From: an uncultured Helicobacteraceae bacterium
Lineage (GTDB): Bacteria > Campylobacterota > Campylobacteria > Campylobacterales > Helicobacteraceae
NCBI GenBank assembly: GCA_934668765.1
Contig: CAKUOH010000001.1
Coordinates: 1-64,000, forward strand
Length of the DNA: 64,000 nucleotides
Reading direction: 5' to 3'
Below are positions 9,480-19,263 of this stretch, piece after piece. The translations under genes and the position numbers were made by a program. Each line of letters opens with the position of its first letter. Position 1 is the stretch's first letter. A model generated the notes under the pieces. That model ran no database searches, was not told the DNA's origin, and saw nothing but the letters and a program-made list of their open reading frames with translations.

Positions 9480-9680
9480 ATGGGCGAAAAAGACAACATT
9501 CACTTTGAGGATAGAATCGCAAAGATAAAGCAAATCATTGACAAATTAAACAACACCGAAATCACGCTAAAAGACGGAATGCAGCTTTATAAAGACGGCG
9601 TAGATGAAATAATAGAAGCGCAAAAAATGCTAGAATCTGCCAAAAATCTCTATGATGAAATCAATAAAAAAGAGCAGTGA
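9480..9680 (+). CDS. xseB: Exodeoxyribonuclease VII small subunit
   Basis: 66 residues, typical for XseB. The helical core FEDRIAKIKQIIDKLNNTEI and the motif LKDGMQLYKDGVDEI match the family (usual L-E-x-SL-x-x-YxxG). Several copies bind the large subunit XseA, not in the window, to make a nuclease that degrades single-stranded DNA to oligonucleotides. It lies between guaB (4-base gap) and the nitrilase-like gene (1-base overlap, TGATG). Confidence 0.85.
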   Translation: MGEKDNIHFEDRIAKIKQIIDKLNNTEITLKDGMQLYKDGVDEIIEAQKMLESAKNLYDEINKKEQ

Positions 9681-10516
9681 TGAATCTAATCATAGCGCAA
9701 TTTGCGCATATTCCGCCAAATAGCAAGATTTTTCGCGAGTATTTGGAATCGCAATGCAAAAGGCAAAAGATTGATTTAGTCGTGTTAGGCGAGTATGTGG
9801 CAAATCATTTCTTTAAAGAATATCACAACAAAGGCATTTTAAAGCGCGAATTTGAATTACAAAAGGCGTATTTTAGCGCACTATCAAAAGAGTTTGGTAT
9901 AGCGATTGTCGCGCCTTTGATTGAGTGCGCGGAATCCAAAGGTGAGCTAAAATGCAGTGGCGCGAAAAATACGGGCGAAAAGATTTATAAAAGCATTGCG
10001 ATTTTTAGGGATGGAAAAGTGCGATTTTATCGTGCTTCGCGCCTTATGGACTTTCCGCATTGGAATGAAAGGGCATTTTTTGATAATGAAGTGGTTTCTA
10101 GCGTGGATTCGCACCCTAAATCGCGCATAAAAGAGCCGATTATTTTTAGTGTGGGCGGTTTTAAAGTAAGTGCGATTTTTGGCTGGGAAGCGCACTTTGA
10201 TGAGATTTTTATAAAGCTTCGCAAAAAGGGCGTGGATATTTTATGCGTCCCTACGGCAAGTTCATTTGGCTCAAATGCGCGGTGGCAAAGGCTTTTGCAG
10301 ACGCGCAGTTTTCTAAATAATTGCTTTATTGTGCGTGTGAATCGCACGGGTAATTTTATGGAAAGTAGCGTTGTATGGGATTTTTATGGGGAGAGCTTTA
10401 TTGCTTTGCCTGATGGGAGTTTGGGCGATATGATGGGCGCAAGAGATGGGATTTTGGTAAGTGAGATTCGCACTGAAATGCTAGATGAAATCAAAGATTC
10501 GTGGAGGTTTCGATAA
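9680..10516 (+). CDS. Nitrilase-fold (carbon-nitrogen hydrolase family) protein lacking the catalytic Cys
   Basis: 278 residues. The overall pattern is that of the carbon-nitrogen hydrolase superfamily: an initial beta strand MNLIIAQFAH, the Glu region VVLGEYVA (E38), the segment before the ERAFF motif, and the VSAIFGWEAHFDE strand. At the place where active enzymes have the nucleophilic Cys (CYDxRFPE-type motif) the DNA clearly encodes Gly168 (ggc tgg gaa), and the usual catalytic Lys (YRKxHL) is Ala119 in YRASRL. So only Glu of the Glu-Lys-Cys triad remains. I believe H. pylori HP0757 is the equivalent gene; whether it shares the loss should be checked. Start ATG overlaps the xseB stop. Likely a non-hydrolytic or altered-function protein. 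Confidence 0.8.
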   Translation: MNLIIAQFAHIPPNSKIFREYLESQCKRQKIDLVVLGEYVANHFFKEYHNKGILKREFELQKAYFSALSKEFGIAIVAPLIECAESKGELKCSGAKNTGEKIYKSIAIFRDGKVRFYRASRLMDFPHWNERAFFDNEVVSSVDSHPKSRIKEPIIFSVGGFKVSAIFGWEAHFDEIFIKLRKKGVDILCVPTASSFGSNARWQRLLQTRSFLNNCFIVRVNRTGNFMESSVVWDFYGESFIALPDGSLGDMMGARDGILVSEIRTEMLDEIKDSWRFR

Positions 10517-10540
10517 GGGCAAATCAAAATATAAAAGATT

Positions 10541-10590
10541 TGTCATTGCTTTGGCATAATCGTAGATTCGCCGAAGCAATCCACGAATCG
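10541..10590. repeat. Degenerate copy of the GTCATTGCGAG-type dispersed repeat
   Basis: TGTCATTGCT at 10541 and GAAGCAATCCACGAATCG around 10572-10590 are the characteristic ends and core of the family-B repeats described at 30123. It fills most of the 122-base gap after the nitrilase-like gene. Confidence 0.5.
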
Positions 10591-10638
10591 CGAATCTATC
10601 CAAAAAATCACGCAAATCCGCCCAAAACACACACAAAT

Positions 10639-10932
10639 CTACCCCTTTTTCTCTAATAAATCCGCGTCTATGGTTTTTATAAGTGATTCAATCTCAGCAG
10701 TTTGCTTTTCGTCCTCGCAGATTTTTTCTCTCATTTTAAATCCCGCTTCGATGAGCGCGTAAAGCTCGGGCTTTGTGGTGCGCCATCGTTGAAGTGTGCG
10801 CGTGGTGATGCGCAAAATCCGCGCTTTGTCTTGTTGCGTGTATTTCAAGGGCAATCCTTTTGGCTTTTGCGTTGGATTGTAACCACCCCATTCTTTATGT
10901 AAAATTGCGACAATATTACTAATATTTATCAT
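10639..10932 (-). CDS. Small putative helix-turn-helix protein
   Basis: 97 residues. Residues 33-60 (QQDKARILRITTRTLQRW and onward) look like a helix-turn-helix in which RITTRTLQRWR would be the recognition helix; this resembles small phage or plasmid regulators that sense a pattern of Trp/Arg. The rest is charged and helical. No good ribosome site precedes the ATG. Divergent from the 10993 gene across a 60-base spacer that holds a TATAAT for the other gene, so it might regulate that promoter. Function is a guess from the motif only. Confidence 0.6.
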   Translation of the reverse strand: MINISNIVAILHKEWGGYNPTQKPKGLPLKYTQQDKARILRITTRTLQRWRTTKPELYALIEAGFKMREKICEDEKQTAEIESLIKTIDADLLEKKG

Positions 10933-10951
10933 AATTTAAGAAAATATATCG

Positions 10952-10957
10952 TATAAT
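10952..10957 (+). promoter_or_regulatory. -10 box of the 10993 gene
   Basis: CGTATAATATG has a perfect TATAAT 35 bases before the TTG start at 10993, in the spacer divergent to the HTH-like gene. Confidence 0.5.
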
Positions 10958-10992
10958 ATGATTTTTAAATTTTCAGATTCAAAGGGTTAAAA

Positions 10993-11346
10993 TTGAAAAA
11001 AATATGGGTTATATTTTTAAGCATTATTTACTTTTTTGTTGGTGTATTTGTTTGCGTTGGCGCGTTGGGATTGTTTGTCGAAAGCAATGGTATTGTTTTT
11101 GGCGTTGCCATTTTGGGCTCGTTTCTTTTTGCGCTAATTTATTATTTTTCTCGCAAAGATAATGAAAAATGTCAAAAATGTGGCGCATTATGGAGTGTGA
11201 AATTTATAGATAAAGCAACGCTTACACAAAGCGCGATAAAACAAAAAATGACAACTTACCTTGTGGGCGATGAAAAACTCATTTATCGTTGCAATCAATG
11301 TGGCAACGAGACAAGCAAAGTCCAAAGATACAAAAGAGAAGCATAA
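10993..11346 (+). CDS. Small membrane protein with zinc-ribbon tail
   Basis: 117 residues, TTG start chosen because AAAGGG stands five bases before it and no ATG is in frame nearby. Two membrane helices cover residues 5-28 and 32-55. The tail has two CxxC knuckles (CQKCGALW and CNQCGNET) separated by about 36 residues, a typical zinc-ribbon. No named family. The next gene begins 10 bases after its stop with its own AAGGAG, so the two are likely one transcript. Confidence 0.7.
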   Translation: MKKIWVIFLSIIYFFVGVFVCVGALGLFVESNGIVFGVAILGSFLFALIYYFSRKDNEKCQKCGALWSVKFIDKATLTQSAIKQKMTTYLVGDEKLIYRCNQCGNETSKVQRYKREA

Positions 11347-11356
11347 GGAGCTCAAA

Positions 11357-11974
11357 ATGCAACTAAACACGCCAAGCAAAGATGATATGAAGCGAATCGA
11401 TGAGATTTGGGAGAGTAAGCGCGAAGTGCGACATTACACACTTGAAACTAATGCGCTAGATTTGCTTTTCAATCAATACAAAAGCAATACGAATCTAACC
11501 GAAATTATCCTAAAAATAGGTTGCCTTGATAATTTTTATAGCACAAATGCGACTAAAAATGTCAAAATCCCCGATATTGCCGAGAAAATCATTAGTATAA
11601 AGGACTTTGATTTGCGACTGCAAAAGTGGGATACGAATCTTGTGCGTGAATTAGCGATTTTTAGCAAGGGCGATAAAGAAATCAAACTCTACTCTTTTGC
11701 CACAAAATACTGCGCGTTGCATAATTGTATGGTGTATAAGCGCGATAATTATGCGATTTTTGATAGTATCGTGTGTAAAAAGTTAAAAGAATTTAATAAA
11801 CAATACAAATTTGCGGAATTTAGCGATGATGATTTTGAACTAGAAAATTACCCTAAATATGTAGAAATTTTGGATAAATTTAGAAAAAGATTTGCGCTAA
11901 ATTGCACTTTTAGAGAATTGGACTTATATCTTTGGAAAATGGGAAAATTGGAGAAGTTGGAAAATGGTAAATAG
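11357..11974 (+). CDS. Unidentified cytoplasmic protein
   Basis: 205 residues. The ATG at 11357 has AAGGAG seven bases upstream; the frame is open further upstream but inside the previous gene. The sequence is hydrophilic and mostly helical with four Cys (KYCALHNCMVY in the middle) and aromatic residues near the end. The region FATKYCALHNCMVYKRDNY hints at a nucleic-acid or ligand pocket but I cannot match it to a family. Part of the accessory cluster between the nitrilase-like gene and mqnD. Confidence 0.7.
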   Translation: MQLNTPSKDDMKRIDEIWESKREVRHYTLETNALDLLFNQYKSNTNLTEIILKIGCLDNFYSTNATKNVKIPDIAEKIISIKDFDLRLQKWDTNLVRELAIFSKGDKEIKLYSFATKYCALHNCMVYKRDNYAIFDSIVCKKLKEFNKQYKFAEFSDDDFELENYPKYVEILDKFRKRFALNCTFRELDLYLWKMGKLEKLENGK

Positions 11975-12045
11975 TGATTTTTAGATTTGTGCCTAAAAAT
12001 GCGTGAATCTATGCGAATCTTACGAATCTAATGTGCAAATCTTGA

Positions 12046-12076
12046 GGGATTTATCTTTGAATCACGCGAATCTAGC
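12046..12076. repeat. 31-base dispersed repeat, copy 1
   Basis: GGGATTTATCTTTGAAT followed by ACGCGAATCTAGC occurs here and again at 34772-34802 with a single mismatch. This copy lies in the convergent spacer before mqnD. Confidence 0.7.
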
Positions 12077-12085
12077 GCACTTTTT

Positions 12086-12943
12086 TTACCCAAATCGCAA
12101 TTTTTCATACTCGCTAGGCACTAAATAATCCTCCGTGCGAATCAAATCACCATAAATCCCAGCATTAAATCCAAGCGCGAAAAGTTTATCTAACGCTTTC
12201 ATTTGCACTTCGCTCATTGCGATTGATTCGCTATTTGCATACATATTTAGGTAGGTTTCTAGCTCGGATTCATTCACGCGCACCCTATCACGCAACATAG
12301 CCGATAAAACGCGCTTATTATTCACCGCCACGCGCACGGCATCCGTAAGCAATTTTTGACATTCAATCGCGCGTAGCAGTGGGATTGAACGCAAAATCGC
12401 CATTCCACCAAGTGGTAGTGGCAAATTTTCCCGCGCCATTTCCACCCAAATATCCCACAAATGCGCCTCCACTTCTAGCTCATCGCTAAAATTTAAAATG
12501 GATTCGTGGATTAGCACTCCCGCATCAACTTCGCCGCAAATCACGGCATTTTCAATGTCTAAAAAATTTTTATAGATGATTTTTGCATCTTTGTAGCGCA
12601 TTTTAAAAATCATCGCATTTGTCGTATATGCGCCACTTAATGCGACTTTGAAATTGCGCTTTAATTTCGCGCCTTTGCGCTTTACAATCTTTGGTCCATA
12701 GCCATTGCCAAAGCTCATCGCGGTATTTAGCAATGCGTAATTGTCCTTTATAAAGGGATATGCGCCAAAAGAAATCGCAGTTATGGGATATTTGCACTCT
12801 AATGCGCCCTTATTTAGGCTCTCAATATCAAGTGCGACATTATCAAAGTGAATATTTTTGCTCCCCACCCAGCCAAAAAATAGCGCGTAATACATAAAAA
12901 TATCGTCTGCATCAGGCGAATGTGCCACTATAATTTTGCTCAT
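12086..12943 (-). CDS. mqnD: 1,4-dihydroxy-6-naphthoate synthase, menaquinone futalosine pathway
   Basis: 285 residues. The start AHSPDADDIFMYYALFFGW and the later ALECKYPITAISFGAYPFI, GYGPKIV, GEVDAGVLIHES and LPLPLGGMAILR segments match MqnD, a periplasmic-binding-protein-like enzyme that converts cyclic de-hypoxanthine futalosine to 1,4-dihydroxy-6-naphthoate in the cytoplasm. The His of IHES is the residue proposed as catalytic base in the family. The futalosine route is the menaquinone route of Campylobacterota. Start has TAGGA before it. Divergent from recA. Confidence 0.92.
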   Translation of the reverse strand: MSKIIVAHSPDADDIFMYYALFFGWVGSKNIHFDNVALDIESLNKGALECKYPITAISFGAYPFIKDNYALLNTAMSFGNGYGPKIVKRKGAKLKRNFKVALSGAYTTNAMIFKMRYKDAKIIYKNFLDIENAVICGEVDAGVLIHESILNFSDELEVEAHLWDIWVEMARENLPLPLGGMAILRSIPLLRAIECQKLLTDAVRVAVNNKRVLSAMLRDRVRVNESELETYLNMYANSESIAMSEVQMKALDKLFALGFNAGIYGDLIRTEDYLVPSEYEKLRFG

Positions 12944-12985
12944 ATTTATTCCTAATTTTTATGTAAATTTTAACCAAAATTAGCG

Positions 12986-12991
12986 TAGAAT
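12986..12991 (+). promoter_or_regulatory. Probable recA -10 box
   Basis: TAGAAT 35 bases before the recA ATG in the 82-base spacer shared with divergent mqnD. No LexA-type palindrome is seen, in keeping with Campylobacterota lacking LexA. Confidence 0.4.
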
Positions 12992-13025
12992 TGCAAAATA
13001 TTTTTTGTAAAAAATGGAGTAAAAA

Positions 13026-14072
13026 ATGGACAAAGAAAAGCAAAAAGCCATCGAACTTGCGCTAAAACAAGTCGATAAAGCCTTTGGCAAAGGGGCTTTG
13101 ATAAGATTAGGCGATAAGCAGACAGAAAAAATTGAGTGCATTTCCACAGGCTCTTTGGGGCTTGACTTAGCACTAGGAATTGGCGGAATCCCGCGCGGAC
13201 GCATCGTAGAAATCTATGGTCCTGAATCAAGCGGGAAAACAACTTTGAGTTTGCAAATCACTGCCGAATGCCAAAAGCAAGGTGGAATCTGTGCCTTTAT
13301 AGACGCAGAACACGCACTTGATGTGTATTATGCTAAAAAATTAGGCGTAGATGTGGAAAATCTCTATGTCTCACAGCCCGATTATGGCGAACAAGCTTTA
13401 GAGATATTAGAGACACTAACGCGTAGTGGCGGGATTGACTTAATAGTAGTGGATTCGGTTGCCGCGCTCACGCCAAAAGCAGAGATTGATGGCAATATGG
13501 GCGATGCACATGTGGGACTTCAAGCACGGCTTATGAGCCAAGCACTACGCAAAATCACAGGCACTTTGCATCGTATGAATACCACCGTGATTTTTATCAA
13601 TCAGATTCGTATGAAAATCGGCACGATAGGCTATGGCAACCCAGAAACTACGACAGGCGGGAACGCGCTAAAATTCTATTCAAGTGTGCGAATCGATGTG
13701 CGCCGAATCGCAAGTTTAAAGCAAAATGAGCAAGCAATCGGCAACCGCGTCCGCGCCAAAGTCGTAAAAAACAAAGTCGCTCCACCTTTTAGAGAAGCGG
13801 AATTTGATATAATGTTTGGCGAGGGAATCTCACGGCTTGGGGAAATAATCGATTATGGCGTGAAGTTAGACATTATCGATAAAAGCGGTGCGTGGTTTAG
13901 CTATCAAGACAAAAAACTTGCGCAAGGCAAGGAAAATTCTAAAATTTTCTTAAAAGAAAATCCCAAAATTGCAGATGAAATCGAAGCAAAAATCAAAGAG
14001 CAAATCGGGGCAAATGAGGAAATCATCGAGTTTGTCGATGAAAATGCCGATGAAGTGGGCGATGAGAAATAA
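13026..14072 (+). CDS. recA: Recombinase A
   Basis: 348 residues. Walker A GPESSGKT at 65-72, Walker [11 protein letters not shown], the L1/L2 DNA-binding loops (around [19 protein letters not shown] and [12 protein letters not shown]) and the MAW-like [11 protein letters not shown] region are all present. It coats single-stranded DNA and drives strand exchange in repair and natural transformation. The C-terminus is acidic (ENADEVGDE) as usual. GGAG precedes the ATG. eno follows as in H. pylori. Confidence 0.98.
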   Translation: MDKEKQKAIELALKQVDKAFGKGALIRLGDKQTEKIECISTGSLGLDLALGIGGIPRGRIVEIYGPESSGKTTLSLQITAECQKQGGICAFIDAEHALDVYYAKKLGVDVENLYVSQPDYGEQALEILETLTRSGGIDLIVVDSVAALTPKAEIDGNMGDAHVGLQARLMSQALRKITGTLHRMNTTVIFINQIRMKIGTIGYGNPETTTGGNALKFYSSVRIDVRRIASLKQNEQAIGNRVRAKVVKNKVAPPFREAEFDIMFGEGISRLGEIIDYGVKLDIIDKSGAWFSYQDKKLAQGKENSKIFLKENPKIADEIEAKIKEQIGANEEIIEFVDENADEVGDEK

Positions 14073-14087
14073 AAACGATGATTTATG

Positions 14088-14121
14088 GCTAGATTTAAGC
14101 GTGATTCACACGAAATCTAGC
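14088..14121. other. Hairpin between recA and eno
   Basis: GCTAGATTT (14088-14096) pairs with AAATCTAGC (14113-14121), and inside it CGTG (14100-14103) pairs with CACG (14109-14112), leaving a small AAG bulge and a 5-base loop. There is no T-run after it on either strand, so it is not a classical terminator; it could be an attenuating or mRNA-stabilising hairpin, or a small dispersed palindrome. Confidence 0.5.
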
Positions 14122-14182
14122 GCAAAGATTCGATAGATTAAAACGCGATCGTATTTAAGATTCAAATACAAAAGGGGATAAA

Positions 14183-15460
14183 ATGACTTACATTGATGAT
14201 ATTTTCGCAGATGAGGTTCTAGATAGCAGGGGCAATCCTACGATTCGCGTGAGCGTTCGGCTAAGCGATGATACTTTATGCAGTGCGATTGTGCCTAGTG
14301 GCGCATCTACGGGCAAAAGAGAGGCATTAGAATTGCGAGACAATGACAAGGCGCGATTCAAAGGTAAGGGCGTTTTAAAGGCTTGCGAGAATGTCAATAC
14401 CAAAATTACAGAGGCACTTATCGGCGTTGCGCCTTTTAATCAAGGCGAGATTGATAAGCTAATGCGCGAAATGGACGGCACGGAAAATTACAGCAAATTA
14501 GGCGCAAATGCCGTGCTTGGCACTTCTATGGCAGTGGCAAAGGCGGCTGCCGCAACGCTACAAATCCCGCTATATCGCTACATTGGCGGCATTAACGCAA
14601 GCATTCTCCCCGCCCCTATGCTAAATATCATAAATGGCGGTAGCCACGCTGATAACAATGTGGATTTTCAAGAATATATGATTATGCCGCTTGGTTTTGA
14701 GAGTTTCCGTGAGGCACTCCGTGCAAGTAGCGAAGTCTATGGCGAACTAAAAAATATCCTAAAATCAAATGGGCACATTACAAGTATCGGCGATGAGGGG
14801 GGATTTGCACCGAATCTTAAAAATAACGAAGAGCCTATTGAGCTAATTTTAAAGGCAATCAAAGGCGCAGGTTACAAGGACGGAGAGCATTTTGCCATCG
14901 CGCTAGATATTGCAAGTAGCGAGTTTGTAGATGATAAGTTTCGCTATACTTTGGGCGCGGAAAATCGCACTCTAAATAGTGCTGAGCTAGTGGCGTATTA
15001 TGAAAATCTCTGCGCAAAATATCCTATCGTTTCTATCGAAGATGGTTTAAGCGAAGATGATTGGGAGGGCTGGAGGATTTTAAGCGATAAACTTGGCGGG
15101 AAGATTCAGCTAGTGGGCGATGATTTATTTGTAACTAATGAAAAGATTTTGCGTGATGGGATTACCAAAAATATCGCAAACGCCGTGCTTATAAAACCTA
15201 ATCAAATCGGCTCTATTAGCCAAACTATAAGCACCGTGCGCCTAGCACAGCGCAATAAATATAATTGCATTATGAGCCATCGAAGCGGGGAGAGTGAGGA
15301 TAGCTTTATAGCGGATTTTGCAGTCGCGCTAAATACAGGCGAGATAAAGACAGGAAGCACCGCTAGAAGTGAGCGAATCGCAAAGTATAATAGATTGCTT
15401 GAAATTGAAAATGAGCTAGATTGTCCGCAGTATTTGGGGTGGGAAGTGTTTGGGAGATAA
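14183..15460 (+). CDS. eno: Enolase
   Basis: 425 residues. Glycolytic/gluconeogenic interconversion of 2-phosphoglycerate and phosphoenolpyruvate. Visible signatures: [11 protein letters not shown] near the start, PSGASTG loop, metal ligands in [16 protein letters not shown] and VGDDLF, active-site LIKPNQIGS and the family signature [16 protein letters not shown] precedes the ATG. The recA-eno order is shared with H. pylori. Confidence 0.98.
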   Translation: MTYIDDIFADEVLDSRGNPTIRVSVRLSDDTLCSAIVPSGASTGKREALELRDNDKARFKGKGVLKACENVNTKITEALIGVAPFNQGEIDKLMREMDGTENYSKLGANAVLGTSMAVAKAAAATLQIPLYRYIGGINASILPAPMLNIINGGSHADNNVDFQEYMIMPLGFESFREALRASSEVYGELKNILKSNGHITSIGDEGGFAPNLKNNEEPIELILKAIKGAGYKDGEHFAIALDIASSEFVDDKFRYTLGAENRTLNSAELVAYYENLCAKYPIVSIEDGLSEDDWEGWRILSDKLGGKIQLVGDDLFVTNEKILRDGITKNIANAVLIKPNQIGSISQTISTVRLAQRNKYNCIMSHRSGESEDSFIADFAVALNTGEIKTGSTARSERIAKYNRLLEIENELDCPQYLGWEVFGR

Positions 15461-15474
15461 TTTTTTTGGCAAAG

Positions 15475-15497
15475 GGCAATTTGTTCTGGGGTATGCG
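15475..15497 (+). repeat. Post-gene short repeat, copy after eno
   Basis: GGCAATTTGTTCTGGGGTATGCG starts 15 bases after the eno stop. Closely related words (CAATTTGTATTTGGGTATGCG, CAATTTGTATTTGGGTGC) lie just after fadL (51990) and just after htrA (33173-33192, minus strand). Confidence 0.45.
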
Positions 15498-15610
15498 ATT
15501 CACACGAAGTTTGCCCCATTGCTTCGTCAATTCGCGTTGCGAATCAGCTACAAATCTAATTTAAAAAGTCTGTCATTGTGTGATTAGTGAATCTAGCACG
15601 AATCTAAAAT

Positions 15611-15735
15611 CCAAAACACCCCACCCTAAATCCCTCCCGCAAGGGGAGGGACTTTTTAGATTCCCCCTCCCAAGTGCTGGGCAATTCCACAAATTCCCCC
15701 TCCATTGCGGAGGGGGTTAGGGGGTGGGTTTTGGA
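15611..15735. repeat. C-rich palindromic dispersed repeat (family A), copy A1
   Basis: A near-palindromic element: the left end CCAAAACACCCCACCCTA matches the reverse complement of the right end TAGGGGGTGGGTTTTGG. Each half contains its own small hairpin (CCCTCCCGCAAGGGGAGGG; CCCCCTCCATTGCGGAGGGGG). It occupies most of the 315-base spacer between convergent eno and the pilin-like gene, in which I see no gene. Other copies: 29987, 30727, 47407, 49483, 52067. Confidence 0.8.
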
Positions 15736-15775
15736 TTGATTCGGCGATTCGCCAAATCTCGCAATTTACGCAATC

Positions 15776-16486
15776 CTAAAATTCAATCGTGCCTGTGGAA
15801 GCAAGTGGCACGACTTTATTACCCATACCACCGCTACTTGCGTATGATTTGCTATAAGAGAAACAAAAGTCATTGCTACCTCCACCTTGTAAACCAGCAG
15901 TCGCAGAGTTTAAAAAAGGCATTGCGGCATTAGATGGGTTAAATATCATAAATCCACCGCTACCGCATTTGCCATTAGCCCCAGTAGCGATACCAAGCAC
16001 AGCGGCACACATCCCCTTGCCACTTTTGCCTGTGCCAAGTGTATTTTGGGTTACATTGCCCATAGGTGCGACAGAGTCTCTCTCAGTAGTAACAGTGCAC
16101 CAGCCTTGTCCGCCTTGTCCCCATTTAGTGCTTACTGAGCTTGATAATATATCGCCACCTGGGTTTAGGGCAACGCCCCATCTGCTACCATCTAATCCAG
16201 CGACTTCTACAATCCATTCACTCCAACTATTCATTTCATTGCCTTGTCCCCAAGGTCTATTTGGGTCAGTAGGTTTAGAAGCTGTTGTATCGATATTATC
16301 CGCAAAAACCTTTGCCACAATAGCTTTTTGTGCCGCTGCCATATCGCTTCTAGCAGTTGCTACCTGCGCATCTGTCCTTGTGGCTACAAATCTAGGCACT
16401 GCCACCGCCGCTAAAACGCCCAAGATTACGATGACAAACACCAGCTCAATCATACTAAAAGCACTTCGTTTATTTGTCGTTTTCAT
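15776..16486 (-). CDS. Type IV pilin-like / type II pseudopilin-like protein
   Basis: 236 residues. The N-terminus has a short basic leader (MKTTNKRSA), then FSMIELVFVIVILGVLAAVAVPR, a class III signal with the conserved Glu at +5 of the mature protein and a 20-residue hydrophobic helix. The residue before Phe is Ala rather than the usual Gly. The mature domain (about 200 residues) is Gly/Ser/Asn-rich with Cys in GQGWCTV, KGMCAAV, GKCGSGG and NDFCFSY. Such proteins occur singly in many Helicobacter and Campylobacter genomes; assembly genes are not nearby. AAAGGAGG is an unusually strong ribosome site, and the promoter contains a G10 tract, so expression is probably phase variable. Confidence 0.8.
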   Translation of the reverse strand: MKTTNKRSAFSMIELVFVIVILGVLAAVAVPRFVATRTDAQVATARSDMAAAQKAIVAKVFADNIDTTASKPTDPNRPWGQGNEMNSWSEWIVEVAGLDGSRWGVALNPGGDILSSSVSTKWGQGGQGWCTVTTERDSVAPMGNVTQNTLGTGKSGKGMCAAVLGIATGANGKCGSGGFMIFNPSNAAMPFLNSATAGLQGGGSNDFCFSYSKSYASSGGMGNKVVPLASTGTIEF

Positions 16487-16520
16487 AAATTCCTCCTTTT
16501 ATTTTTAAAAAATGTTTAGC

Positions 16521-16555
16521 ATTCTACCCCCCCCCCGCTTAAAAGAAACTTAAAT
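16521..16555 (-). promoter_or_regulatory. Phase-variable promoter of the pilin-like gene (G10 in -35/-10 spacer)
   Basis: Read on the minus strand: TTTAAGTTTC (-35 type, ends near 16545), TTTTAAGC, then ten G (16536-16527), directly followed by TAGAAT (16526-16521) as -10, about 35 bases before the start codon. Changes in the G-run length would alter the -35/-10 spacing. The same arrangement occurs at 27343-27379. Confidence 0.65.
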
Positions 16556-16641
16556 GCAAAGTAAATAATGCAAAAATGTGAAAATTTTGTGTGGAATTTG
16601 CGTTTTTTTGTGAGATTCGTAGGAAATTATGACAAAAATTT

Positions 16642-16781
16642 GTCATTGCGATGGAGCGAAACGATTCGTGGCAATATATTTTTTGCTATCATTGCAAGAT
16701 TTACCAAAGGCAAATCGTGGCAATCTAAACAAACATAAAAAAATAGATTGCCACGAAAAACTGCGTTTTTCTCGCAATGAT
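16642..16781. repeat. Dispersed repeat family B, copy with inverted ends
   Basis: GTCATTGCGA at 16642 and TCGCAATGAT at 16772 form inverted ends, and CGATTCGTGGCAAT and AGATTGCCACG lie inside in opposite orientations. It fills the gap 16556-16858 between the pilin promoter and the end of nifU. A 66-codon open frame across it is repeat-derived, not a gene. Confidence 0.65.
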
Positions 16782-16858
16782 GGGTGGGGCGTGGATTGTT
16801 TTGATTCGCGTTACCGAATCTTACAATGATGATTTTTATTTGATTTGCACAAAATTTT

Positions 16859-17839
16859 TTATATCGGTAGCACCCTTATATTTTGCGCCAAGTTTTCTTG
16901 CAAAATCGATTCGATTGCAAAAAGTGTGCCCGTAGAGCCACTAGCACAGCCACTACACGCGCCCAAATAGCGGATATACACATCGATAAAATCATCGCTA
17001 GTTTCCTTAATGTCGATGATTTCCATATTTCCACCGTCCATCATAAGCATAGGGCGGATATTTTCATCGATGATTTTATCAATCGCCTTTACTTTTTGCA
17101 CCATTGTCATATCTTTAAATTCTAGCGTCCCTATGCTTGACTTTGCAACATTTGCTTTTAGCTTTTCTGCTTCCATTTCAGCGCGGACATCACGCAAAAT
17201 ATCTACCAAATAATATTCTCTCTTTTCGTGCCCTCCCGGCTTTATGCAGGATTTGCAAAACGCTCCTGCTTTAGTGTATTGCGTGATTTCTTCCACCGAC
17301 TTTAAGTCATTTAGTTTGATGACTTCTTTTATGGTTGAGAGGCTTACACGCGCACATTCACACACGATGATTTCGTCCTCAAAATCCTCTGCACTCTTGC
17401 CTAGATAAATCCCCGCTGCTTTTTTAATGACATCATACGCCATTACTGAGCAGTGCATTTTTTGCCCGGGCACAGCGGGAGTATCGGGGTCATCGCGCAG
17501 TGCCTTTTCCACATCGATATTTGTGATTTTCACGGCGTCTTGGACTTTTTTATTTAAGCATAGCTCTACCATCATATCGCTACTTGCGATTGCCGTCCCA
17601 CAGCCAAAACTTTTAAACTTCGCATCGATTATCGTATCATTTGAATCCACCAGCCAATACAATCGCACCGCATCACCACAAGATTCTGCACCATAATCCG
17701 CTACGATTAGCTTCGCGCCTTTTTCATCCGCCATTTCTTGCGTGATGACACCTAAATGCGTGGGGTTGTCCATTCGCTCTTGGACTTTTTTTGAGTATGC
17801 CTCCCACAATGAGCCACCTAATAAATTATCTTTTCCCAT
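16859..17839 (-). CDS. nifU: NifU iron-sulfur cluster scaffold
   Basis: 326 residues with the full three-domain NifU layout. The IscU-like N-terminal domain has its three cluster Cys (ESCGD, GCGTA, MHCSV); the central BFD-like [2Fe-2S] domain has CECARVS and CKSCIKPGG; the C-terminal NifU domain has the CSGCASG pair. It receives sulfur from NifS and passes on Fe-S clusters in the cytoplasm. It lies 23 bases downstream of nifS in the same operon, as in H. pylori (HP0220-HP0221), where the pair is the general housekeeping Fe-S system although no nitrogen fixation occurs. Confidence 0.96.
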   Translation of the reverse strand: MGKDNLLGGSLWEAYSKKVQERMDNPTHLGVITQEMADEKGAKLIVADYGAESCGDAVRLYWLVDSNDTIIDAKFKSFGCGTAIASSDMMVELCLNKKVQDAVKITNIDVEKALRDDPDTPAVPGQKMHCSVMAYDVIKKAAGIYLGKSAEDFEDEIIVCECARVSLSTIKEVIKLNDLKSVEEITQYTKAGAFCKSCIKPGGHEKREYYLVDILRDVRAEMEAEKLKANVAKSSIGTLEFKDMTMVQKVKAIDKIIDENIRPMLMMDGGNMEIIDIKETSDDFIDVYIRYLGACSGCASGSTGTLFAIESILQENLAQNIRVLPI

Positions 17840-17862
17840 AATTTTTTCCTTTATAATAAATC

Positions 17863-19113
<1,251 letters not shown>

Positions 19114-19226
19114 TTAATAAAAATTATTATTTAAAAAATTTGGCATTATATGAAATTTTGCAAAAAAAGCAAGAAAAATTACACAAAAATTCATAAAATT
19201 TGTATATTTTACACGCTTTAAAGTAG

Positions 19227-19232
19227 TATAAT
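19227..19232 (+). promoter_or_regulatory. hemL -10 box
   Basis: AGTAGTATAATTGC carries TATAAT 31 bases before the hemL ATG, in the AT-rich spacer divergent to nifS. Confidence 0.55.
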
Positions 19233-19263
19233 TGCTAAAATTTTTTAGATTCAAAGGATTAGA

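Noticed and set aside
15873..16508. 211-codon open frame on the plus strand opposite the pilin-like gene
   Set aside because: It mirrors the pilin frame, is Pro/Leu-rich as shadow frames of Gly-rich genes are, and has no ribosome site.
16629..16829. 66-codon plus-strand frame
   Set aside because: Entirely made of family-B repeat sequence.
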